DNA of 64,000 bases, from contig NZ_KB893186.1 in assembly GCF_000374025.1 (NCBI RefSeq), positions 1 to 64,000 of the forward strand, read 5' to 3'. Positions 53,475-62,406 of this stretch are shown here, piece by piece. The DNA is from Spirosoma panaciterrae DSM 21099 (GTDB taxonomy: Bacteria; Bacteroidota; Bacteroidia; Cytophagales; Spirosomataceae). Under the pieces are notes generated by a model, which made no database searches, was not told where the DNA came from, and was given only the letters and a program-made list of their open reading frames with translations. The stretch's first letter is position 1. The number at the start of each line of letters is the position of its first letter. Position numbers and translations under genes: made by a program.

Positions 53475-54635
53475 ATGACCGTTGATGACGCCAAGCAAAT
53501 GGCCAACTCTACGCTTATCATTGGTGCCGGCCCGGCTGGATTAGCCATAGCCGGACGACTGGCACAAAAGGGTATTTCCTGTACCCTACTGGAAGCCAGC
53601 GACCATATTGGATTTTCGTGGCGAAACCACTATGATCGGCTGCATCTGCATACGGTGAAAGAATATTCGGCCTTACCCCATATGCCGCTTCCGGCCCGTT
53701 ATCCGACGTACGTTTCGCGGCTGGAATTCATTGAGTATCTCGAACAATACGCCGAGCGGTTTTCCATTCAACCGCTTTTTAATCAGAAAGTAGTCAGTAT
53801 TCAACGCAATCCTACACCGGATGGTCTCTGGCGGGTTCAGACCGAAACGGATACGTTTACGGCCGATGAGGTGATTGTAGCAACCGGTTATAATCGATCC
53901 CCCAATATTCCTGACTTACCAGGTCTGCGCAATTTCCGGGGTATCCTCTGGCATAGCCATGAGTACAGAAACGGGGCTGCTTTTCGAAACGAGCATGTTC
54001 TGGTCGTAGGCATGGGCAATACGGGTGCCGAACTGGCGTTGGACTTACTTGAACATGAAGCCTTTCCGGTTATATCCGTACGAAGCCCGATCAACATTAT
54101 CCGGCGTGATATATTCGGTCGGCCAGCACAGAAGACGGCTGTTCTGCTCAGTAAACTCCCGAACTGGCTCTGCGATCGGATTGCTGGTTTTACCCAGAAA
54201 CTGACCGTTGGCGATATGTCGGCCTACGGGTTGGGCAAACCCGCACACGCCCCTACGTACGACAACCGGCGTGGGAAAACCCCCGTAATTGATATTGGGA
54301 CCATTGACCAGATCAAAGCGGGAAAAATTACGGTAGTATCTGGTATCGAACGCATCCATGCCAAAACAGTCACCTTTACCGATGGTCGGGAGCTTCCATT
54401 CGACGGGATTATTCTGGCAACGGGCTACAGACCCGGGCTTTCCGCTTTTCTGGATCAATCGATAACGACTAAAATTCTCAATGAACGGGGCTACCCAAAA
54501 AACCTCTGGTTCGATGAACCCGATTTGAAAGGGCTTTATTTTCTGGGCTTCACAACGCCCCGTGCAGGGGTTCTTTTTCACCTGAACATCGACTCGGAAC
54601 GCATCACTGAACACATTGCTCAAAACAATTCTTAG
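53475..54635 (+). CDS. Flavin-containing monooxygenase-like oxidoreductase
   Basis: 386 residues (start ATG 53475; ATG 53499 at MANSTLIIGAGPAGLAIAG is an alternative that loses only 8 residues). First dinucleotide site GAGPAG near 18, second GMGNTG near 178, and ILATGYRP near 320, the plan of FAD/NADP-dependent monooxygenases. They oxygenate soft nucleophiles or carbonyls. Stand-alone gene in the chromosomal section. Confidence 0.85.
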   Translation: MTVDDAKQMANSTLIIGAGPAGLAIAGRLAQKGISCTLLEASDHIGFSWRNHYDRLHLHTVKEYSALPHMPLPARYPTYVSRLEFIEYLEQYAERFSIQPLFNQKVVSIQRNPTPDGLWRVQTETDTFTADEVIVATGYNRSPNIPDLPGLRNFRGILWHSHEYRNGAAFRNEHVLVVGMGNTGAELALDLLEHEAFPVISVRSPINIIRRDIFGRPAQKTAVLLSKLPNWLCDRIAGFTQKLTVGDMSAYGLGKPAHAPTYDNRRGKTPVIDIGTIDQIKAGKITVVSGIERIHAKTVTFTDGRELPFDGIILATGYRPGLSAFLDQSITTKILNERGYPKNLWFDEPDLKGLYFLGFTTPRAGVLFHLNIDSERITEHIAQNNS

Positions 54636-54755
54636 GCTGCCTAGTTTATACAGTACTATCCGAGTTATCGAGATCAGTAATGAGCAGATTGCTTATCGAC
54701 TGATTCCGACATCTCAGGAAACTCTCAATTTTACAACGTTATAACCACGGTAATC

Positions 54756-54941
54756 ATGAACGAGACTACATTAAAAGGCTCCTGGAACGAACTGAAAGGC
54801 AAAATCAAACAAGCCTATGGCGACCTCACCGACGATGATCTAACCTATCAGGAAGGTCAGGAAGACGAAATGTGGGGCAAAATCCAGCAGAAAACGGGCA
54901 AGACGAAAGATGAAATCACGAAAGCAGTAGCCGATCTGTAA
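54756..54941 (+). CDS. CsbD-family stress protein
   Basis: 61 residues, [20 protein letters not shown], then [20 protein letters not shown]. This is the CsbD family, small soluble proteins induced by general stress in many bacteria. Function unknown at molecular level. Two hairpins follow. Confidence 0.92.
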   Translation: MNETTLKGSWNELKGKIKQAYGDLTDDDLTYQEGQEDEMWGKIQQKTGKTKDEITKAVADL

Positions 54942-54960
54942 TTCATACCGCTCTACTCCC

Positions 54961-54992
54961 CTACATAACCCGATTTTGTTATGTAGTTTTTT
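54961..54992 (+). terminator. First terminator after csbD
   Basis: CTACATAA (54961-54968) and TTATGTAG (54979-54986) form an 8-bp stem, then TTTTTT. Confidence 0.8.
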
Positions 54993-54995
54993 ACC

Positions 54996-55047
54996 GCCAG
55001 TGGCCAGTAACGTATTCGATAATACGTTACTGGCCACTGGCTTTTTT
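54996..55047 (+). terminator. Second terminator-like hairpin, 21-bp perfect stem
   Basis: Arms 54996-55016 and 55021-55041 pair perfectly over 21 bp with a 4-base loop CGAT, then T run. It is much longer than normal terminators and might also be a palindromic repeat insertion. Confidence 0.7.
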
Positions 55048-55167
55048 AGCAATACGTCGATTCGCTCCGAAAAATAGCTCCTATTTAGTAACTTGTCTCC
55101 CAGAGTTGACAACCTGTAGGTCATTTGCCTGTTCGGTTCTACTACTAACTACAAGTTAAATAGCCTG

Positions 55168-56226
55168 TTGGAAACACCTGTTGTCTTTATTATTTATAAT
55201 CGTCCGAATAAAACCCGACGCACCTTCGAGGCTATTCGGGCCACCAAGCCCGCTTGTCTATATGTGATTGCCGATGGACCAAAAGATGCAGAGGATGCGT
55301 TGCGCGTTCGGCAGGCCCGGGCTATTACGGAACAAGTTGACTGGGCGTGTCAGGTTCATCGCATCTACGCTTCAGAAAATCTAGGCTGTGGCCCTCGGGT
55401 AGCCAGCGGCCTCGATCTGGTCTTCAGCGAATGCGACAGGGCCATCATTCTGGAAGACGATATTCTGGCGACGCCGGCATTTTTTACGTTTTGTGAACGC
55501 ATGCTGGCGCGTTATGAGACTGACACCCGAATGATGTCGGTGACCGGCTGGAATGGACTGGTCACGTATCAATCAGACACCTGCGATGCCTTTGTGAGTC
55601 AATTTTCGAGCATATGGGGCTGGGCAACCTGGCGACGCGCCTGGGCCATGTATCAATATCAGCCCGATTGGCCGCTCGAGGCATTCGACAAACAGATGCA
55701 GGCTTGCTACCCAGACCCTTTTCGACCTAAACTTCAACGGCATAAATACATTCACCGATTCTGGAATCAGTATAAGGTCTGGGATCTTCAATGGGCCATG
55801 ACAATCGGTATGCATCACGGTTTCGTTATCACCCCCACGGTTAACCTATGCCAGAACATCGGCTTCGATCAAGAAGCCACGAACTTAACCGCGTTTAACC
55901 TCCGGGGGCTTTTCCCGGCGTTTAATCCCAATTATGTCCTAAGCCCGTTACGTGTGCAGGAGGATCATGGACCTGTTCAGGACTGGTATGATTATAGCCT
56001 GCTGCTCTTGACGCTTTTCACGCAGTATCAGGACATTCGGAAATTAGCCCTGCTGCATAAACACCCCCAATTTATTCCCAAACATCAGAACCGGGTGGGC
56101 TGGGAAAGCTTGTTGCAACCCTTCAACGAACCCGAGCGGTGTCTGCAAATCCTAACGCATTTGGAAGGGTACATTACGCATTCTGAATTAACCAAGTGTA
56201 AAGACGTTTTTCAACGACTTATTTAG
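55168..56226 (+). CDS. Glycosyltransferase (sugar nucleotide-dependent) of the PqqD/HPrK locus
   Basis: 352 residues; the only good start is TTG 55168, METPVVFIIYNRPNKTRRTF. The GT-A fold is visible: VFIIYNRP at the N-terminus, IADGP and the metal site ILEDDILATP near 95, then GWNGLVTYQ. A sugar is transferred to an acceptor, which is unknown here. It overlaps the following genes closely (next start 6 bases after its stop), so the five + strand genes to 60796 form one operon. Confidence 0.75.
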   Translation: METPVVFIIYNRPNKTRRTFEAIRATKPACLYVIADGPKDAEDALRVRQARAITEQVDWACQVHRIYASENLGCGPRVASGLDLVFSECDRAIILEDDILATPAFFTFCERMLARYETDTRMMSVTGWNGLVTYQSDTCDAFVSQFSSIWGWATWRRAWAMYQYQPDWPLEAFDKQMQACYPDPFRPKLQRHKYIHRFWNQYKVWDLQWAMTIGMHHGFVITPTVNLCQNIGFDQEATNLTAFNLRGLFPAFNPNYVLSPLRVQEDHGPVQDWYDYSLLLLTLFTQYQDIRKLALLHKHPQFIPKHQNRVGWESLLQPFNEPERCLQILTHLEGYITHSELTKCKDVFQRLI

Positions 56227-56231
56227 CCAGC

Positions 56232-56858
56232 ATGGTCCTTTCTACCATTATTATTTGTCGTAATGCCCGACCTTTTATTGAAACCTGCCTGAACAGTGTC
56301 AGGAGTCAAACTCATACGCCCGACGAAATCCTGGTTGTCGACGGAAATTCTGAGGATGGTACCATGGAATGGCTACGGCAACAGACGGATATCATACGTA
56401 TATCCCAGACAGGTAAAGGCATAGCCAATGCCCGCAACACAGGTATCCTGGCCGCTGGCGGTGATTACCTGGCTTTTCTGGATGCCGATGATGTCTGGGA
56501 ACCGGAAAAGCTGGCCCTTCAGCTGGCGCTGCTCCGTCAAAACCCGAATCTTCGGGCCGTTACTACCCTATTAACCAAATCAAATGATCCCGACCGAACC
56601 GAATGGGTAGCCATGACGCCCGGCGGCTTCCTGTTCAACCGGGACGTCTTCGATCGCTTCGGACTTTTCAACGAAGAATGGATGGTAGCTTCTGACCATG
56701 CGTGGTTTATACGGGCTATTCGGCAGGGGCTTACCTATGAAGTTGTCCCACAAGCGCTTCTCCAGAAAGGTATGCATGACCAAAATCTGTCGATTGCCCA
56801 ACAGAAACGCTACCGATCCGAACTGTTGACCATCATGCGACAACAGCAAGCCTATTAA
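56232..56858 (+). CDS. GT2-family glycosyltransferase
   Basis: 208 residues, MVLSTIIICRNARPFIETCL, then ILVVDGNSEDGT and the DXD metal site FLDADDVWEPE near 83. This short GT2 plan is common for enzymes that add sugars to small molecules or peptide substrates. 6 bases after the previous gene, 5 before the next. Confidence 0.85.
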   Translation: MVLSTIIICRNARPFIETCLNSVRSQTHTPDEILVVDGNSEDGTMEWLRQQTDIIRISQTGKGIANARNTGILAAGGDYLAFLDADDVWEPEKLALQLALLRQNPNLRAVTTLLTKSNDPDRTEWVAMTPGGFLFNRDVFDRFGLFNEEWMVASDHAWFIRAIRQGLTYEVVPQALLQKGMHDQNLSIAQQKRYRSELLTIMRQQQAY

Positions 56859-56862
56859 TGCA

Positions 56863-58143
56863 ATGCTTATGAAGATCCTTTATGTCATTCCAAGAATGAC
56901 TCATGGGGGCGGAATGCCGGTTGTTCTGACAGAAGTAAAAACGATGCGACAGCTTGGGGCTGACCTCACGGCTACGGTTCTTGTGCTGGAGAAAGGGATC
57001 AGCACGCACCTGATGGCTGGAGCGGTAGCTGTGGGAGTAAAAGTGTTGGTGGCCCCGTCGCCGATCCTGGTCAGTAAACTCGTTGGTCAGGCCGATGTTA
57101 CGGTGGTTCATTACTGGAATTGCCCCTCTATGTTCCGGTTTTTCCGGCTACTAGCCGACACACAGGTTCCCCATCGTCTTTGCCTTAGCGTACGCGTAAA
57201 CGGGTGTACATTACCTCAGGTTGTACCCCCGTGGGTGTATGCCACGGCTGATGGCCTGGTACGGCTTCACCCCCGTACGCCAACCTCTGCCCTTCGGCCG
57301 GGGATCGAAACGCTCACCATTCCAAGCTTAATTCGGTTCCCTGATCTTGATACGCCACCCGCACCGCCCGATTTTAGTACCTTCCGGTTATTTCATGCCG
57401 GAACGCTCAACTATTTCAAAACTCACCCGCAGCTAATTGCCCTGCACGAGGGTTTATCTATCGATTCGTATGGATTCGATATTTGGGGGAGCGGCATGGA
57501 TACGCTGTTTGAACGCGATCTGGCGATGGCCCAACATGCTGTTTTCAGGGGATTTTCGGCCAATCTGTATGCCGATATGGCTCCTTACCATTTGCTTTGT
57601 AATCCACAAACGACCCTCTCCTACGGGTCATTCGACAAAATCATGTGCGAAAGCCAATGGATGGGCAAACCCGTGATCGTCCTGAAAAACAGCTACATAG
57701 CCGATCACATTCAGACCGACATCAATGGTCTGGTGGCAGAGGACGAATACCAGTACCGAGCCATGCTCGAAAGCCTGTCAGCCCAACCAGAGGCTTATAA
57801 AAAGCTATCAGACAGTACGTTGCAGTATACACGAAGCCAGTATAAACGTACCGACCATGTATCTTCGCTTATTGATTTTTATACGCGAATGAATCAAAAG
57901 CTCCCTACATCAGCCGATAGGGCCTGCATGCCTGATCAGCCGTCTGAAGCAGCGCTGGATGGGATGGGAAACTGGAAACAGCGACTGGCTGACGCCCCCT
58001 GGTCGCTCTCGTCCGATGAGCTAAATTACGCGTTGCGCTGTGAAGGTGGCCTGATTCACTTTTATAAAGCTTATCCTGACGACGCTGCACTACGTACACG
58101 GATAACTCAACTGCTGGCCCTTGAAAACTCCCTGGCTTCATGA
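56863..58143 (+). CDS. GT-B-type glycosyltransferase with C-terminal extension
   Basis: 426 residues; ATG 56863 or 56869. The first half (MKILYVIPRMTHGGGMPVVLTE) and the later FHAGTLNYFKTHPQLIALHE, CESQWMGKPVIVLKN and NGLVAEDEYQYRAMLE belong to the GT4/GT1-type two-domain fold. About 60 extra residues after 365 are Glu/Leu-rich, a helical tail with no close analogue that I know. Overlaps the ABC gene by 4 bases. Confidence 0.8.
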   Translation: MLMKILYVIPRMTHGGGMPVVLTEVKTMRQLGADLTATVLVLEKGISTHLMAGAVAVGVKVLVAPSPILVSKLVGQADVTVVHYWNCPSMFRFFRLLADTQVPHRLCLSVRVNGCTLPQVVPPWVYATADGLVRLHPRTPTSALRPGIETLTIPSLIRFPDLDTPPAPPDFSTFRLFHAGTLNYFKTHPQLIALHEGLSIDSYGFDIWGSGMDTLFERDLAMAQHAVFRGFSANLYADMAPYHLLCNPQTTLSYGSFDKIMCESQWMGKPVIVLKNSYIADHIQTDINGLVAEDEYQYRAMLESLSAQPEAYKKLSDSTLQYTRSQYKRTDHVSSLIDFYTRMNQKLPTSADRACMPDQPSEAALDGMGNWKQRLADAPWSLSSDELNYALRCEGGLIHFYKAYPDDAALRTRITQLLALENSLAS

Positions 58144-59699
58144 AATTGACTATCCGATTCTGGAGACAGCATACGCATCTTCAACCTGGCCAATCTGTTG
58201 CGTTACTCGCCACGGGGATCGCGCAGGCCGTTGTGCTGCATCTGCTGATCAACCAGCATCAAGAAAGTTATAAAGGTATATTTATCCGGGGCATTTCGCT
58301 GATTGTACTGCCTTTTGCAGCCGCTTTCATAGCCAGCCGGATGGCCGCCTATACGACCAGCCAGTTGCAGTTAAAGGTACTGGATACGTTTTCCGGCACC
58401 CGGACAAATGATCTGGAACAGGTGCACACCAACGTATTTGGCAAAGCGGTAATCATTGACATGGAACATCTGTTTCAGTTCTGGCGCGAGCTTTTCGTCA
58501 ACGTTGGATTTAATATCCCTGTCCTTCTTTACCTTCTATGGGCTTTACTGACAAAGAATCGAGTCGCTGAAATTAGTGGCCTGGTTGGCATAGCCGTATG
58601 CCTATTTGGATTTGCCTATACGGTAAATCGGTGGGTAAAACGCTACCAGCGCATACACAGTGACGCTTTTCTTAACCTGCTCGACCGCCTGCAGAATTAT
58701 GTAGATAACGTGTTGCAGTTTCGTCTGTACCACAGCGAATCGAAGTACATCGATAGCCTCCGGAGCAACCTCACGAGTTTCAGTCGATTAACCGCCCAAT
58801 TGAGTCAATATCGTCAGATGTATGCCACAGCAGTAGCTTCGGTCTTACTGGCTACCATCTGGGGTGGCTTATGGTTCCTGCAAACCAAAGCCGACCTATC
58901 CACTGCGGATCTGGCTGTTGCCACCCTGATTCTGTTGGAAACCAAGCGAATCACGGCAGAAGTTCTTGCCATTTTATATACCTTTCAGAAGGCCAGCGAA
59001 AGTGCGGAACGAATCCGTTATTGGTCGGATATGCCCCCCTCAACTGCGCCAGCGCCCCCAAAGGCTATGCCATTTACCGCCACTCACATTCAAAATCTAA
59101 CCTTTTCCTATCAGGATCAGGCGCATACCATTCAGTATCCGGACCTTGCGATTCAGCCCGGCGACAAGGTGTGGCTGCAAGGCCATAACGGACGCGGAAA
59201 ATCCACACTCTGGAAAATCCTGACGGGCCTGTACACCAACTCCGAAACAACCGTCTGGCTCGATAAGGCTCCCCGGCAAAGTGATGGTCGTACCCCATTC
59301 TGGCGTCATGTGGCTGCGGTTACCGAACCGCCACGTTGCTACAGCGGCTCACTCTGGGAAATCATCGGTAACTTCTCGGCCAACAGGGAAGAGGTCGTAT
59401 GCTGGCTTTCTGACCACAGGCTTTTAGATTTCTTTCACACGTACCCAAACCAGTTGGACACGTATTATGATTCGGTCACGCGCAATTTATCGGCGGGTCA
59501 GTTAAAATGGCTGCTACTGGTTCAGGCTCTTTTCCAAGCGCCCGACTTACTGATTTTAGATGAACCCTTCTCTTCTCTGGATGCCAGTCGGCAGCAGGTT
59601 GCCCTTTTTCTGCTGGAGCAACTACCCGCTCAAATGACGTTGATTGTCATAAGCCACCATAAAATCCCAATTGACTTCACGAAAACTATCCCGTTGTAA
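58140..59699 (+). CDS. ABC exporter-type protein (membrane domain plus ATPase)
   Basis: 519 residues with several hydrophobic segments in the first 280 and a C-terminal ATPase: Walker A GHNGRGKS at 348-355, signature LSAGQ from 450, Walker B LLILDEP near 475 with SSLD. It would pump a lipid, peptide or drug-like compound. The membrane part is shorter and more divergent than in classical exporters. It overlaps the upstream gene by 4 bases and the next gene begins 2 bases after. Role as exporter of the locus product is inferred. Confidence 0.8.
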   Translation: MKLTIRFWRQHTHLQPGQSVALLATGIAQAVVLHLLINQHQESYKGIFIRGISLIVLPFAAAFIASRMAAYTTSQLQLKVLDTFSGTRTNDLEQVHTNVFGKAVIIDMEHLFQFWRELFVNVGFNIPVLLYLLWALLTKNRVAEISGLVGIAVCLFGFAYTVNRWVKRYQRIHSDAFLNLLDRLQNYVDNVLQFRLYHSESKYIDSLRSNLTSFSRLTAQLSQYRQMYATAVASVLLATIWGGLWFLQTKADLSTADLAVATLILLETKRITAEVLAILYTFQKASESAERIRYWSDMPPSTAPAPPKAMPFTATHIQNLTFSYQDQAHTIQYPDLAIQPGDKVWLQGHNGRGKSTLWKILTGLYTNSETTVWLDKAPRQSDGRTPFWRHVAAVTEPPRCYSGSLWEIIGNFSANREEVVCWLSDHRLLDFFHTYPNQLDTYYDSVTRNLSAGQLKWLLLVQALFQAPDLLILDEPFSSLDASRQQVALFLLEQLPAQMTLIVISHHKIPIDFTKTIPL

Positions 59700-59701
59700 C
59701 C

Positions 59702-60796
59702 ATGCACTGTTTGCCTAATCCGTCCCAGCAAGTACTCGTAAAGGCTGCTCTATGTGCTGACCCCGTCGCGGGGTATGACGATTTTCTGGCCTGGCAGGCA
59801 ACAACCGACTTTCAGGGTGTTTTGCCTAAATCGGTGATTCGGTTGTTGCCTCAGATCTGGCATACCTACAAAGCGCAGTTGAAAACCAATCCGTACCGAG
59901 ATCGACTGGGTGGGCTTTACAAAAAAAGTTTGTACAATAATTCGCGGCTCTTTCAGCAACTGGGTCACCTCGTAGACGTTCTCGAACAAGGTCAATTTAC
60001 CTATGCGTTTACCAAGGGCATTGCGCTCCATGCGTACGTATACCATGACCTCGGTTCTCGTCCGATGAATGATATCGACATTCTGATCGCCCCCAGCGAC
60101 TTTAAACCGGCTCTCGATGCCCTGCTAGAACTCGGTTATGAACTCAAATACCCCAATTTATCCGTCGATACGTACATACGGGGGGAAATGCATGCCTGTA
60201 CCCTAACGCATGATACCCTGAAAGACATCGACTTACATTATTACCCAGCTCCCTACCACACCACTCAGCTAACGAACGATATTTTTCTGAACGACGCCCA
60301 AATCCAGGCATTCAGAGGAATCCAGCTCCGGTTAGTATCTCCCCAAAAACTGGCGCTGTTTCTGTTGCTGAACTATCAGTTTCTGGATGAATGGCATTGG
60401 ACCGTCGATTTTGTCCGGCTCTATCGATCCTACCCCATTTCACTGAACGACCTACGCCCGATAACCCAGCAAACCGGCCTCTACCAGGTCACCCAGGAAC
60501 AGCTATCCTTTCTGTCAACTCTCTGCCCAATAGAGGTTTCAGAAATAGATTTTTACGCAAGTCAGCCGGTATCTTTAACCAATCGGTTTCTGGTTCAAAC
60601 GAAAACCTTTCGTGATTTGAAATGGCGATTAGGGGTTATAACAAACGCTAGCGGCCTTTCCCACCAGCAATCCCTGTCGATGGCCTTTTTGTACGCTAGC
60701 GTCCGCTGGTATTATCGCTCCCTTCTGCGAACGCCCCCCGCTGAGTTGGCAGGGAAAACCGTTCGATTTTTCCGCGATGTTCTGAATCTTTCCTGA
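59702..60796 (+). CDS. Nucleotidyltransferase-fold protein
   Basis: 364 residues. The motif G118-S-R-P-M-N-D124-I-D126 with preceding TKGIALHAYVYHDL matches the uncharacterised nucleotidyltransferase family PF14907 (NTP_transf_5). This family often occurs beside lasso-peptide or PqqD-type genes, where it is thought to modify the product; that is from memory. It is the last gene of the + strand operon; the opposite-strand HPrK-like gene ends 37 bases beyond. Confidence 0.8.
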   Translation: MHCLPNPSQQVLVKAALCADPVAGYDDFLAWQATTDFQGVLPKSVIRLLPQIWHTYKAQLKTNPYRDRLGGLYKKSLYNNSRLFQQLGHLVDVLEQGQFTYAFTKGIALHAYVYHDLGSRPMNDIDILIAPSDFKPALDALLELGYELKYPNLSVDTYIRGEMHACTLTHDTLKDIDLHYYPAPYHTTQLTNDIFLNDAQIQAFRGIQLRLVSPQKLALFLLLNYQFLDEWHWTVDFVRLYRSYPISLNDLRPITQQTGLYQVTQEQLSFLSTLCPIEVSEIDFYASQPVSLTNRFLVQTKTFRDLKWRLGVITNASGLSHQQSLSMAFLYASVRWYYRSLLRTPPAELAGKTVRFFRDVLNLS

Positions 60797-60832
60797 CGCA
60801 GCCTTCTTTCAGGAGGCTACAACCCCAGGGAG

Positions 60833-61783
60833 TCAACCCGAGCCTATTAGCTCGTTCAGGTAGGCATAGTTTTCTGCCCCATTTGGGGTTAGATTTACCT
60901 GGACGACGGGCAACGTTCGAACCATAGTACGAATTGCCTGCACACACAGCTGGCTGGTAGCCCGGTGCTGTACCGCAAAGGCGATGGACGAGGCCAGATA
61001 GGCAAAGCCAACTTGTGGCCCCACATGGGTGTGCGACAAGGTTCGATTGTGAAGAGTCAGGCAGAAAATAGACCGGATCGATGCCTGAGGCACAAACCGA
61101 TCCGGACAGTGGGTCAGGGTGCTGAAAAAATATTTTGAATCCCCTTTTTGTTGCAACTGGCTGGCTGACAGATAGGGCGATAGAAACGAGAGTGCCTCTT
61201 TACGAATGCGAAACGAGGGGTAAAATCCATACACAGTGGTTGGATCGTTGGCCTGCAGAAAGCAAAAATCATCTGTAACGAATTGTCCTCCCTGCATCAC
61301 CCAGGTAGCTGCCGTGGTCGATTTACCCGTATTTTGCTTACCTGGCAGGAGTACAAATTGATCGTTTTTTCCAATTACCGCAGCGTGTAGTGGTGTATAT
61401 CCCTGTCGATTTAATACCTGAATGAGGAGGTTAAGAAATGGATAGCTGTACGTAAATACATCATCTTCCCATGCTGGCTGGGCAAAAAATCGGGCCGAAT
61501 CCGTAGTTTGCGAATAGGCCAGAAAAAAACCGGCTCCCAAAAACAACCAATCTTCCCCGCGCTGAGACCAGATAACCTCCTCCTGCGTAAAATGAGCCTG
61601 CCAGTAAATAGCCCGGTACTGTATATACTCGGCTTCTGCCCAGTCGACCCAGACCGTACGTACTGCCTGCCTGGAAGGCCGCTGTTGCCAGTGGATGCCC
61701 GCAACTAGGCGCTGCACGACCGATTGTGGTGCTCGTATAGCCAGTTGAATTTGCCCGGGAAGTACCCAGAAGCCCTCTGTCAT
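60833..61783 (-). CDS. HPr kinase-like protein
   Basis: 316 residues. The P-loop is GKQNTGKST at 148-156, followed by TDDF at 170-173 as in the HPrK/P fold of HprK. The N-terminal part is unrelated to HprK. In lasso-peptide clusters such kinases phosphorylate the precursor peptide; here the next gene upstream is a PqqD-type protein, and one base separates them. Whether it modifies a peptide is inferred from the company it keeps. Confidence 0.8.
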   Translation of the reverse strand: MTEGFWVLPGQIQLAIRAPQSVVQRLVAGIHWQQRPSRQAVRTVWVDWAEAEYIQYRAIYWQAHFTQEEVIWSQRGEDWLFLGAGFFLAYSQTTDSARFFAQPAWEDDVFTYSYPFLNLLIQVLNRQGYTPLHAAVIGKNDQFVLLPGKQNTGKSTTAATWVMQGGQFVTDDFCFLQANDPTTVYGFYPSFRIRKEALSFLSPYLSASQLQQKGDSKYFFSTLTHCPDRFVPQASIRSIFCLTLHNRTLSHTHVGPQVGFAYLASSIAFAVQHRATSQLCVQAIRTMVRTLPVVQVNLTPNGAENYAYLNELIGSG

Positions 61784-62182
61784 TTATTTCTTGTTCGGCC
61801 AGCCCAGATCAGAAACATCATGAATTGGGTCTAGCTTGATTAAATCACTGACATCATCGAATTTTTCAAGAATGGGCATCTCCTGCATTGTTAATGAACT
61901 CAGGTCAGGCTGAACTGAAGGGAGCATGTCTGTTGGAATAAGGATATCCTCGGCAAGGAGCTGCGCCAAAAAATCGTCTACGTTCCGGCTCCATTCAGGA
62001 TTAGCCCTGCTTACCAGAAAATCCTTTATATCTTCCGTTGAGCATCCGTTCTGGAATACCCGCAAAATAGCTGGTCCCGAGCCTTTCAGCGTGTAGTAGA
62101 CCCCACTCTGCATATGAATCAGCACAATCTCTTCGTCGAAATCCTCAAAATCAAATGTCGTATTATTAAAAATAGCTACCAT
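61784..62182 (-). CDS. PqqD-domain protein with precursor-like tail
   Basis: 132 residues from ATG 62182 (MVAIFNNTTFDFEDFDEEIV), the longer frame to 62272 having no such homology. Residues 1-85 match the PqqD/RRE fold, which binds leader peptides. The last 20 residues end LIKLDPIHDVSDLGWPNKK, a small conserved-looking tail separated by a polar linker (about 86-105) from the PqqD domain. I recall similar LDPIHxVxxxGWP tails at the end of other PqqD proteins. If so, this may be a precursor and its own recognition domain in one chain. Co-transcribed with the HPrK-like gene. Confidence 0.75.
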   Translation of the reverse strand: MVAIFNNTTFDFEDFDEEIVLIHMQSGVYYTLKGSGPAILRVFQNGCSTEDIKDFLVSRANPEWSRNVDDFLAQLLAEDILIPTDMLPSVQPDLSSLTMQEMPILEKFDDVSDLIKLDPIHDVSDLGWPNKK

Positions 62183-62406
62183 AAAAAGAGGCAAATGGAG
62201 TAGGGTATGTATGAACAAATGCCCCGAAACTAGCCATAAATCTGGACTTACCCAAAATCTATGACCCGTCAAGACCTATCCGGCTATGCGTCTGTACCTA
62301 TGATCTGTATCCGATGATGGCTGTTGTCAATCCATCAGGTATGGAGATCAAATAATTTGATTAAGTTTACACAAAAAACCTAAGGATTTATACTCAATTT
62401 GTCCAT

